Below are positions 37,521-44,446 of a stretch of DNA of 64,000 bases, one piece after another (the first letter of the stretch is position 1; every line of letters begins with the position of its first letter). Made by a program: the position numbers and the translations under genes. The notes below the pieces were generated by a model. That model searched no databases, had not been told where the DNA came from, and saw only the letters and a program-made list of their open reading frames with translations. This DNA is from Micrococcaceae bacterium Sec5.8 (GTDB taxonomy: Bacteria > Actinomycetota > Actinomycetes > Actinomycetales > Micrococcaceae), in contig CP143429.1 of NCBI GenBank assembly GCA_039636775.1, forward strand, positions 1,984,001-2,048,000. The letters run 5' to 3'.

Positions 37521-38368
37521 CCCGGCTCAGCATCATCCACAAGACCGCGTACAAGTACAACAAACGCGTCACGCTGTCCTACAACGAGGCCCGCATGACC
37601 CCCCTGACCGATCCCCAGCAGGTGGTCCTGGAGTCCTCGCTGAAGGTCTCCCCGTCCCAGGCTGCCCTCAGCAGCTACCGGGACTATTGGGGAACCCGGG
37701 TCACGGCGTTCGACATGCAGATGCCGCACGAGCACCTGGAGGTCCTCTCCACCACCACCGTTGAGGTGCACCGGGTGGAGCGCATCCCGGCGGAGCCGAA
37801 CATCGTCACCTGGGACGCTCTGGGGGCCGCGGAGACCGTCAACACGTTCAGCGACTGGATTCCGCAGTCGCAACTCACCGGGCCCGGCACCGAGGTGCTC
37901 GACATCATCCCCGGCGTCGTCAACGGCCGCAATCCGCATGAGGCGGCGCTGGCGGTCTTTGACTGGATGCGCGGTGAAATGTCCTACATGTCGGGCTCCA
38001 CCGGAGTCACCACCAACGCAGAGGAAGCGTGGAACCAGCGTCAGGGTGTCTGCCAGGACTTGGCACACCTCGCCATCGGTGCGCTGCGCAGCCGCGGCAT
38101 CCCCGCACGGTACGTCTCCGGATACCTGCACCCCCGGTCTTCTGCGGAACTCGGCGAGACAGTCGCAGGGCAGTCCCACGCCTGGCTGGAGTGGTGGGAC
38201 GGCGAATGGCGCAGCTGGGACCCTACCAACCACAAACCGGCCGGTGACTTCCACGTGACCGTGGCGAGGGGCCGCGACTACCGTGACGTACCGCCGCTGA
38301 AGGGGATCCTGTCCGGCGGCGGCGGCTCAGCGCTCAGCGTGACCGTGGAGATCACCCGCCTCGCCTGA
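37517..38368 (+). CDS. Transglutaminase-like protein of the ATP-grasp/alpha-E cluster
   Basis: 283 residues. N-terminal beta-rich domain (about 1-150, YKYNKRVTLSYNEARMTP), then a transglutaminase-like core with Cys in RQGVCQDLAHLAIGALRSRG, His in GQSHAWLEWWDGEW and Asp in WDPTNH, a full Cys-His-Asp triad. Proteins of this type act as amidases, peptidases or crosslinkers. In other bacteria the trio sits beside the proteasome-like Anbu; no Anbu gene is here. Confidence 0.92.
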   Translation: MTRLSIIHKTAYKYNKRVTLSYNEARMTPLTDPQQVVLESSLKVSPSQAALSSYRDYWGTRVTAFDMQMPHEHLEVLSTTTVEVHRVERIPAEPNIVTWDALGAAETVNTFSDWIPQSQLTGPGTEVLDIIPGVVNGRNPHEAALAVFDWMRGEMSYMSGSTGVTTNAEEAWNQRQGVCQDLAHLAIGALRSRGIPARYVSGYLHPRSSAELGETVAGQSHAWLEWWDGEWRSWDPTNHKPAGDFHVTVARGRDYRDVPPLKGILSGGGGSALSVTVEITRLA

Positions 38369-38400
38369 CCCTGATGTGCAGGCACCGGCACTGGCAGGCG

Positions 38401-38889
38401 TTATTCGAACCCGGAACGGGTAGCGTCATCCAGGGGTGTCCACCAGGTCAGGGGCGGCACCACCTTGAAGCGGCGGCCGGTCACGGTGTCCGGCGTGATC
38501 CGGACAAAGTGCTCTTTCTTGCCGGCCTGCCACGGGAACAACAACAGGCCTACTGTATCCAGGATTTCCTGCTGGTTCTGCACCGGCGCTGCCTGCCCTT
38601 TGATCACCACACTCCACGCAATGCCGGTGTCGGCGTCCACGCCGTCGGCCTCCACCGCCACAGGGGTGTCACTGGTGGCCGCCTGCAGTTTGGTGCCTTC
38701 CGCCGTGCGGAACACCAGGGTGCCATGGTCCACCTTGTAATTGATCGGAAAAATGTCGGGGTGGTCATCCACCCACACGGCCAGTCTGCCGACGGTGACG
38801 CCGCGTAACAACCGCCAGCATTCGTGGTGGTCCAGGTTCTCAACTTCATGTGCCGGCTGGTGCTTCCCCGGAGTCGAATCAGTGCTCAT
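38401..38889 (-). CDS. PPOX-fold flavin-binding family protein, DevR-box linked (copy 1)
   Basis: 162-residue pyridoxamine 5'-phosphate oxidase-like split-barrel protein, probably FMN binding. Blocks: GRLAVWVDDHPDIFPINYKV, LVFRTAEGTKLQAA, and the C-terminal FVRITPDTVTGRRFKVV. It is a paralogue of the protein at 42337. ATG 38889 follows TAGGCT by seven bases with no ribosome site, and a DevR-box-like site is centred 43 bases upstream. The longer frame to 39063 is not used. Possibly a redox or stress flavoprotein; no substrate is known. Confidence 0.88.
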   Translation of the reverse strand: MSTDSTPGKHQPAHEVENLDHHECWRLLRGVTVGRLAVWVDDHPDIFPINYKVDHGTLVFRTAEGTKLQAATSDTPVAVEADGVDADTGIAWSVVIKGQAAPVQNQQEILDTVGLLLFPWQAGKKEHFVRITPDTVTGRRFKVVPPLTWWTPLDDATRSGFE

Positions 38890-38896
38890 GTTCGGG

Positions 38897-38902
38897 AGCC
38901 TA
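38897..38902 (-). promoter_or_regulatory. -10 of PPOX copy 1, leaderless
   Basis: TAGGCT seven bases before ATG 38889 on the minus strand, with no ribosome site. The DevR-like box at 38925 would sit at the activator position over the -35. Confidence 0.55.
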
Positions 38903-38924
38903 CGCCGTCCCGGCGGCCGCAAGT

Positions 38925-38939
38925 AGGGCAAAAGGTCAC
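38925..38939 (-). promoter_or_regulatory. DevR-box-like site before PPOX copy 1
   Basis: On the minus strand GTGACCTTTTGCCCT, close to the GGGACTTnnGGCCCT style of DosR boxes (three mismatches in 14), centred 43 bases before the ATG. Confidence 0.55.
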
Positions 38940-38967
38940 AATCAGGCGCAATATCATCGGGCCCACC

Positions 38968-38980
38968 GGGTCTTTGTCCC
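38968..38980. promoter_or_regulatory. DevR-box-like palindrome before sensor kinase
   Basis: GGGTC-TTT-GTCCC, one mismatch from a perfect inverted repeat, 54 bases before the sensor kinase ATG. It may serve the kinase gene, or the PPOX gene on the other side. Confidence 0.45.
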
Positions 38981-39033
38981 CACATCGGGGGTAGTCTGGC
39001 ATCAATCGTCAGCGCGGATGATCGCTGTCTTCG

Positions 39034-40758
39034 ATGGATCGAATTGGGGCCATGAGCATGCATTCAATGGGGGAACGCCCGGACTACACCGCCATTGAGC
39101 AACAGCCAATGATCGACGGTGTGATCAAGGGATTCGTTTCCCGGGCCGAGGAACTGCTCCAGTCGCAGGAACGCATGGCCGGGCTGCTGGAGGCCGTGGT
39201 CGCCGTCGCCGAGGACCTCAGCCTGGACGCCGTGCTGGAACGCGTAGTGCAGTCCGGCTGCCGTCTGCTGCGGGCCCGGTACGGCGCTTTGGGCGTCATC
39301 GGCGATGACAAGGCACTCAGCCACTTCATCAGCGTCGGCATCGACGAACAACTGGCGCACCGGATCGGGCCGCTGCCCACCGGCCACGGCGTCCTGGGAC
39401 TGCTGATTTCCGATCCCCGCCCCCTCCGCCTCCACGACCTGCGCAACCATCCCGAAGCCTACGGCTTCCCCGGGAAGCACCCGCCCATGAAGTCCTTCCT
39501 CGGCGTCCCCGTGCGCGTCCGGGATGTGGTCTTCGGCAACCTTTACCTGACGGAGAAAGAAGACGGCAGCGACTTCACTGACGAAGACGAAGGGCTGGCC
39601 GTGGCGCTGGCTGCCGCCGCGGGGGTGGCCATTGAGAACGCGCGGCTCTACGACGACGCCCGCCGCCGGGCCCGATGGCTGGAAGCGTGCATGGACGTCT
39701 CCGGGCTGATGCTCGGCACCGACCGGGACTACACCGCCGGCGGGCTGGATCCCATCGCGAACCGGGCACTTCAGGAGTCGGGCTCCCAGCTCGCACTGAT
39801 TGTGGCGCCCGGCACCGATGGCCACGGCCACGTGGTTGCCGGAGCGGCCGGTCAGAACGGCTCGCTGTTTTCCGGCCGTCCGCTGGCGCTGGCTTCGCCG
39901 CTGCTGGAAAGTGTCCTCGACGGCGGTGAGCCCGTCGTGCTCGATGACGCCTCCGAACTGTTTGGGACGATCGACGGCGCGATCACCGGACCGCTGCTGG
40001 CGGTGGCGCTCAGCACCCAGGGAGCACACCACGGTCTCCTGCTGCTGGCCCGGGATGCAGACGCGCTCCACTACTCACGGACGGACATTGAAATGGGGGC
40101 TGTTTTTGGTTCCCATGTGGCCCTGGCCCTTGAGCTTGCCCGCGTCCACCGCCTCCGCGAGGAACTGCTGGTGTTCACCGACCGGGACCGGATTGCCCGT
40201 GACCTGCACGACCTCGTCATCCAGCGGTTGTTCGCGGCCGGGCTGAGTGTCCAAAGCCTCACCCGCTTCACGAAGGACGAGCTCGCCACCGAACGGATCC
40301 GCAACATCACCGGGGAGCTGGACGAAGCAATTCGCAGCCTGCGGGACACCATCTACTCGCTCAAGACGGGCAGCGGCGACACGGAACTGCTCAGCGGACG
40401 GATCCGGCGGGTGACCCGCAGCTCGGCGAAATCCATGCCGTTCACGCCCCGCCTCACCCTCTCCGGACCCGTGGACGCCGTCAATCCGAACAAAGCCGAC
40501 AACGTGGTGGCGGTGGTTTCCGAGGGTCTGAGCAACGCCATCAGGCATTCGGGGGCGGACAGCATCTCCGTCTCCGTCGGCGTGGTCAAAGGCCGGGTAA
40601 CGGTGGTGATCACGGACAACGGAGCCGGCTTCGCGGACCCCGGAACTCGCCGGGGCCTGGCCAACCTGGAAGACCGGGCGCGCATGTTGGATGGGGATTG
40701 CCTTGTCACCAGCGCTCCGGACGCCGGCACCAGCCTGGAATGGTCGGTGCCGCTTTAG
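39034..40758 (+). CDS. DevS/DosS-like heme GAF sensor histidine kinase
   Basis: 574-residue cytosolic sensor kinase expected to detect O2, NO or CO. GAF-A (about 60-200) keeps the DevS heme ligand in GKHPPMKSFLGVPVR: His149 in this numbering, and Tyr171 in FGNLYLTEK, both at the DevS positions as I recall them. GAF-B spans about 220-370. The HisKA_3 motif is RDRIARDLHDLVIQRLF with phosphoacceptor His392, and the ATPase has EGLSNAIRHSGAD and DNGAGFADPG. No membrane helix. ATG 39034 is the longest start. The stop overlaps the response regulator stop by four bases. Confidence 0.93.
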   Translation: MDRIGAMSMHSMGERPDYTAIEQQPMIDGVIKGFVSRAEELLQSQERMAGLLEAVVAVAEDLSLDAVLERVVQSGCRLLRARYGALGVIGDDKALSHFISVGIDEQLAHRIGPLPTGHGVLGLLISDPRPLRLHDLRNHPEAYGFPGKHPPMKSFLGVPVRVRDVVFGNLYLTEKEDGSDFTDEDEGLAVALAAAAGVAIENARLYDDARRRARWLEACMDVSGLMLGTDRDYTAGGLDPIANRALQESGSQLALIVAPGTDGHGHVVAGAAGQNGSLFSGRPLALASPLLESVLDGGEPVVLDDASELFGTIDGAITGPLLAVALSTQGAHHGLLLLARDADALHYSRTDIEMGAVFGSHVALALELARVHRLREELLVFTDRDRIARDLHDLVIQRLFAAGLSVQSLTRFTKDELATERIRNITGELDEAIRSLRDTIYSLKTGSGDTELLSGRIRRVTRSSAKSMPFTPRLTLSGPVDAVNPNKADNVVAVVSEGLSNAIRHSGADSISVSVGVVKGRVTVVITDNGAGFADPGTRRGLANLEDRARMLDGDCLVTSAPDAGTSLEWSVPL

Positions 40759-41483
40759 CGGACAGTGCGGGGGTGGAGGGCGTCGGAGTGGCTGCCATGC
40801 GGCGCCTGCGTGGCGGGTCCGGCGATGAAGACGGCAGCCTGGGTCCGCCGTTCAAAGCCCAGCTTGGCCAGCAGGGAGGAGACGTAGTTCTTGACAGTCT
40901 TTTCCGCGAGGAACATCTCTGCGGCAATCTGGCGGTTGGTGAGCCCCACGCCCACCAACTCCAGCACCCGGCGCTCCTGGGGTGTGAGGGAGGACGTCCG
41001 TGGGTCGACGTCGTCGGCCTGGACCAAACTGTCGACAATGCCGGCGGCGACGCCCTCTGCGAAGAGTGACTCGCCGGTGGCGGCCCGGCGCAGGGCTCCG
41101 ATGAGGTCGGTCCCACCAATCTCCTTGAGGACGTAGCCGCTCGCGCCAGCCAGCACAGCTCCCCGCAGGGCCTGTTCGTCGTCGAAACTTGTCAGGATGA
41201 TGCAATTCAAGGAAGGGTCCACCGAGCGGACATCGCGGCAGACTTCAATTCCCGTTCCGTCCGGGAGGCGGGCATCGAGAACGCAGACATCCGGATGCAG
41301 CGCGGGAATCCGACGAGTGGCCTCAACAGCGGAACCCGAACTTCCCACCACCAGGAACCCCTCACCCTCGAGGAGTTCCTGCAACCCGCGCCGGACGAGT
41401 TCGTGGTCGTCCAGGATGAAGACCCGGATAACCGCTGGTGTCTTGTCGGCTGCAGTGAGACCTGCGTCTGCCCAGGCAATCAT
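40755..41483 (-). CDS. DevR/DosR-like response regulator (NarL/LuxR type)
   Basis: 242-residue regulator. The receiver has ILDDHELVRRGLQELL, phospho-acceptor Asp70 in VCVLDARLPDGTGIE, Thr in ILTSFDDE and Lys in GYVLKEI. The LuxR-type helix-turn-helix LTNRQIAAEMFLAEKTVKN and SSLLAKLGFERRTQAAVF is nearly that of M. tuberculosis DevR by memory, including the DNA-contacting Lys/Lys/Asn region, so similar DNA boxes are expected. ATG 41483 adds about 19 residues before the receiver; a later start is possible. It is convergent with its likely kinase. Confidence 0.93.
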   Translation of the reverse strand: MIAWADAGLTAADKTPAVIRVFILDDHELVRRGLQELLEGEGFLVVGSSGSAVEATRRIPALHPDVCVLDARLPDGTGIEVCRDVRSVDPSLNCIILTSFDDEQALRGAVLAGASGYVLKEIGGTDLIGALRRAATGESLFAEGVAAGIVDSLVQADDVDPRTSSLTPQERRVLELVGVGLTNRQIAAEMFLAEKTVKNYVSSLLAKLGFERRTQAAVFIAGPATQAPHGSHSDALHPRTVR

Positions 41484-41651
41484 GATTCTCCAGTCCGGCG
41501 GCCTGCGCTGCCCTATGCGGTGCGGTGCCCCCCACCGGGCTCCGCAGTGTCCTTGGTTGGCTCCCTGACGAAAGCTGTCCCCACAGTCTGCGCCAGACAC
41601 CGGTTCTTTCCCAACCAGGACCATTCTTCTCCTCATCCGGGAGCCCGGCTA

Positions 41652-41665
41652 GGGACCTAGGTCCT
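41652..41665. promoter_or_regulatory. DevR-box-like palindrome upstream of USP
   Basis: GGGACCTAGGTCCT, close to GGGACT-WW-AGTCCC, symmetrical except for the outer base. Distal box, 162 bases before the USP start and in the gap shared with the DevR-like gene. Confidence 0.6.
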
Positions 41666-41690
41666 GACAGGACCGGCGGAGTGCGGCCCC

Positions 41691-41705
41691 GTGACTTTTG
41701 GCCCT
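41691..41705 (+). promoter_or_regulatory. Second DevR-box-like site upstream of USP
   Basis: GTGACTTTTGGCCCT, one mismatch from the GGGACTTTNGGCCCT form. Spacing to the first box is about 38 bases, centre to centre, so paired binding is possible. Confidence 0.6.
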
Positions 41706-41771
41706 TGCCGATTTCCCCGCGGGTGCGGCATTCTGGGCCGGACACACGAGCCGTGCGCCGACACGTAGCGA

Positions 41772-41813
41772 GAGACGCACTCTACGAGACGCGCTGAATG
41801 AGACGCGCTGTAT
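41772..41813 (+). repeat. Three tandem 14-bp repeats before USP
   Basis: GAGACGCACTCTAC, GAGACGCGCTGAAT and GAGACGCGCTGTAT follow each other directly, ending one base before the ribosome site AAGGGA. They would be in the 5' leader. Confidence 0.7.
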
Positions 41814-41826
41814 GAAGGGACCTGTT

Positions 41827-42279
41827 ATGACCGAAGCCAAAGACATCCGGAAGATTGTGGTGGGGGTGGACGGCTCCGACGCCTCCGTGGAGGCCTTGCG
41901 GCAGGCCCAGCATCTCGCGGTACAGCTGTCCGCGAAACTCGTGGCCCTGGCCAGCTGGGATGTCCCTCCGGTCTATGACGGCTACGTCGCAATGGGCATT
42001 GACGATTTCGACGTCCGCGCCGGCGAGATCCTGCAGGAAACCGTCCAGAAGGCGCTGGGGGAGCCGACCCCGGGGAACGTCGAAACCCGCCTCGTCCAGG
42101 GGCACCCGAGGCACACCCTGATGGAGGCCAGCCGGGACGCCGACATGGTGGTGGTGGGACGCCGCGGCCACGGCGGCTTCGGCGGAATGCTGATCGGTTC
42201 CGTCAGCTCAGCTCTGGTGGCCCATGCCCATTGCCCTGTGCTGGTGGTTCATTCGCCGGAAACCAAGGCGGGCAGGTAG
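41827..42279 (+). CDS. Universal stress protein (UspA family)
   Basis: 150-residue single-domain Usp. The ATP-binding motif G-x2-G-x9-G-S is present in GRRGHGGFGGMLIGSVS, and IVVGVDGSDASVEAL is at the N-terminus. Usp genes are core members of DosR/OsdR regulons in other actinobacteria, and two DevR-like boxes lie upstream. ATG 41827 with AAGGGA six bases before is chosen; ATG 41812 is in frame. Likely supports survival in low oxygen, by analogy only. Confidence 0.93.
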   Translation: MTEAKDIRKIVVGVDGSDASVEALRQAQHLAVQLSAKLVALASWDVPPVYDGYVAMGIDDFDVRAGEILQETVQKALGEPTPGNVETRLVQGHPRHTLMEASRDADMVVVGRRGHGGFGGMLIGSVSSALVAHAHCPVLVVHSPETKAGR

Positions 42280-42336
42280 CTTCGCCAATATCGCACGGGA
42301 TCCCGGGCCGCGGGTATTCCCCGTACAGGCGAGCCC

Positions 42337-42807
42337 CTATTCGAATGACTTCCGGCGGGGATCGGAGAGCCGGGTGTTCCAGAGGTCGGGGTTATTGACT
42401 TTGAACCGGCGTCCGGTCAGGGCGAGGGGGGACAGCCGCACGTAGTAGTCCTTGTTTCCGGGCTGCCAGGGTTCAAGAAGGCGTGCGTCGACGGCGTCCT
42501 TCTGCTCCTTGTCCTCGATCAGCTGGGCCTCACCGCGGGCCACGACGCTCCAGGCCTGCTGTTCATGGGAGTCGTAGCCGTCAATCTCAAAGGCAACGGG
42601 TTTCGCCGTCATGGCGGCCCACAGTTTGGTACCTCCGGCGGTACGGAAAACGATCGAGCGGCGTTCCAGGGCAAAGTTCACCGGAAAGATCTCCGGGTGC
42701 CCGTCCACTATCAGGGCGATCCGGCCAACAACCTCCGTGTCCAGGAGCACCCAGCACTGGTCAAGGGATATTCCGAAGTCGGGGCCAGGCGTCGTCTCAG
42801 TATTCAT
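42337..42807 (-). CDS. PPOX-fold flavin-binding family protein, DevR-box linked (copy 2)
   Basis: 156 residues, split-barrel PPOX fold, paralogue of 38401. Shared blocks: GRIALIVDGHPEIFPVNFAL, VFRTAGGTKLWAA, and YVRLSPLALTGRRFKVNN. ATG 42807 lies eight bases after TAACGT, leaderless, and a DevR-box-like site is centred about 44 bases upstream, as for copy 1. The two copies flank the kinase, regulator and Usp genes, all in 4.4 kb. Substrate unknown. Confidence 0.88.
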   Translation of the reverse strand: MNTETTPGPDFGISLDQCWVLLDTEVVGRIALIVDGHPEIFPVNFALERRSIVFRTAGGTKLWAAMTAKPVAFEIDGYDSHEQQAWSVVARGEAQLIEDKEQKDAVDARLLEPWQPGNKDYYVRLSPLALTGRRFKVNNPDLWNTRLSDPRRKSFE

Positions 42808-42815
42808 GTGGACCC

Positions 42816-42821
42816 ACGTTA
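42816..42821 (-). promoter_or_regulatory. -10 of PPOX copy 2, leaderless
   Basis: TAACGT eight bases before ATG 42807; no ribosome site is present. Confidence 0.45.
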
Positions 42822-42843
42822 CGCCCTGCGCCGGCCATCCATT

Positions 42844-42859
42844 AGGGCCATAGGGCCCC
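42844..42859 (-). promoter_or_regulatory. DevR-box-like site before PPOX copy 2
   Basis: On the minus strand GGGGCCCTATGGCCCT, keeping the GGCCCT half-site and the outer Gs of the DosR box, with three mismatches in 16. Centre 44 bases before the ATG. Confidence 0.5.
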
Positions 42860-42912
42860 AGGCCGCTGCCGGCAGTGTTGTGGCGACGCGCCCAAGGGTC
42901 GGGGTACCCGCC

Positions 42913-44376
42913 CTACCAGGGGCTCGGCTTGTAATCCTTCAGGAAAACGCCAAACTGGTCCTCACCGGCTTCGCCGAGCACGATCGGATCGTAGACCCGT
43001 GCGGCGCCGTCGACCAGGTCCAGGGGGGCGTGGAAGCCCTCCTCCATTAACCGGACCTTGGTGTAGTGCGGGCGCTCATCCGTGATCCAGCCGGTGTCGA
43101 CGGCCGTCATCAGGATGCCGTCCGCGTCGAGCATCTCCTGGGCGCTGGTGCGGGTCATCATGTTCAGCGCTGCCTTGGCCATGTTGGTGTGCGGGTGGCC
43201 GGGGCCCTTGTAGGCGCGGGAGAACTGGCCCTCCATGGCGCTGACATTCACGATGTATTTCCGCCGCGCACTGGAACGCTTCATCGCCCCGCGCAGCCTG
43301 CTGACCAGCAGGAAGGGCGCGGTAACGTTGCACAGCTGGACCTCGAGCATTTCCAGGGGATCCACCTCATCCACCACCTGCGTCCAACTGTTGATGCTGG
43401 CCAGGTCCGGGACCAGGCCGCCGGCGTCGATGGCGGTGCCTGCCGCGATGCGCTCCAGTGACGCGGAGCCTGTGGACAACGCCAACGAGGTGACCGCGTC
43501 ACCGGCCAGCACGGGGTGTTCCAGGACGGTGCTTGCCAGGGCCAGCGGGTGTTTGTCGTGGGCGTGGCCGAACGTGACCAGTTCCGGACCGCCGTTGGCC
43601 GGCTCCAGCGCAGCGGGGAGAGGCTCGTCTTCGGCGTCGACCAGTGGCTTGTACGCGTTCCCCGAGCGGCGCACCGTTTGCGCGGCATTGTTGATGATGA
43701 TGTCCAGCGGCCCCGCTGCGTCCAGGGAGTCCGTCAGTGCCATGACCTGCGACGGGTCCCGCAGGTCAATCCCGACGATGCGCAGCCGGTGCAACCACTC
43801 GCCGCTGTCTTCCATGGCGGCGAACCGGCGGGCGGCATCCCTGGGGAACCGCGTGGTGATGGTGGTGTGGGCTCCGTCGCGGAGCAGCCGCAACGCAATG
43901 TACATACCGATCTTCGCCCTGCCACCGGTCAGGAGGGCACGGCGGCCGGTCAGGTCTGTCCGGGCGTCGCGCTTGGTGTGGCTGAAGGCGGCGCACTCCG
44001 GGCATAGCTGGTGATAAAACGCATCGACCTGGGTGTAATGCTGCTTGCAGACGTAGCAGGGCCTGGACTTGATCAAGTGCCCGGCGATCTCGCCGGTGGC
44101 GGACGGCGCCAGTTTGTTGCCCCGGGTCTCGTCGTCGATCCGGTCCGGGGCCGCCGTCGCCGTCTGGGCGATCACGGCGCGGTCGGCGTCGGCGATCAAA
44201 TCCCGCTTGCTGACCCTGCGGTGGCGTTTCACGGCCTTGAACATCTTCCCGGTGGCGCGGCGCACCGACACGTAGTCCGGGTGCTCCTCGTCATAGACGT
44301 GGATGCTGTTCAGGACCTTCAGGCAGGACCGGATTTCTTCGGGGGTCAGATCAAACGGCACATCGGAGGAGCTCAT
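42913..44376 (-). CDS. SDR protein with zinc ribbon and N-terminal helical extension
   Basis: 487 residues. An N-terminal part (1-100) of unknown role precedes a zinc ribbon, C107-x2-C110 and C125-x2-C128 (RPCYVCKQHY...LCPEC). The Rossmann domain begins with LLTGGRAKIGMYIAL (TGGxxxIG) and NNAAQT, as in the SDR family. In the active site HTNMAKAALNMM holds the Lys, but the Tyr position is Thr, so ordinary SDR chemistry is doubtful. Two inserted segments lie about residues 240-320. TAAAAT is seven bases before ATG 44376, leaderless. Role unknown. Confidence 0.85.
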   Translation of the reverse strand: MSSSDVPFDLTPEEIRSCLKVLNSIHVYDEEHPDYVSVRRATGKMFKAVKRHRRVSKRDLIADADRAVIAQTATAAPDRIDDETRGNKLAPSATGEIAGHLIKSRPCYVCKQHYTQVDAFYHQLCPECAAFSHTKRDARTDLTGRRALLTGGRAKIGMYIALRLLRDGAHTTITTRFPRDAARRFAAMEDSGEWLHRLRIVGIDLRDPSQVMALTDSLDAAGPLDIIINNAAQTVRRSGNAYKPLVDAEDEPLPAALEPANGGPELVTFGHAHDKHPLALASTVLEHPVLAGDAVTSLALSTGSASLERIAAGTAIDAGGLVPDLASINSWTQVVDEVDPLEMLEVQLCNVTAPFLLVSRLRGAMKRSSARRKYIVNVSAMEGQFSRAYKGPGHPHTNMAKAALNMMTRTSAQEMLDADGILMTAVDTGWITDERPHYTKVRLMEEGFHAPLDLVDGAARVYDPIVLGEAGEDQFGVFLKDYKPSPW

Positions 44377-44383
44377 TGCCCCA

Positions 44384-44389
44384 ATTTTA
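44384..44389 (-). promoter_or_regulatory. -10 of zinc-ribbon SDR gene, leaderless
   Basis: TAAAAT on the minus strand, seven bases before ATG 44376, one mismatch from TATAAT; the intervening bases have no ribosome binding site. Confidence 0.55.
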
Positions 44390-44446
44390 CAGCCTGCGGG
44401 GAGCCCGGCCCGACGCCGGCACCGGACTCCCCGCCGCGGCTCCCGC

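Larger units (their letters stand above)
41484..41826. other. Divergent response regulator / USP intergenic region
   Basis: 343 bases with two DevR-box-like sites (41652 and 41691) and three 14-bp tandem repeats (41772-41813). CATTCT at 41729-41734 could be a -10 for the stress protein gene, about 31 bases past the second box centre. No gene is supported here. Confidence 0.55.
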
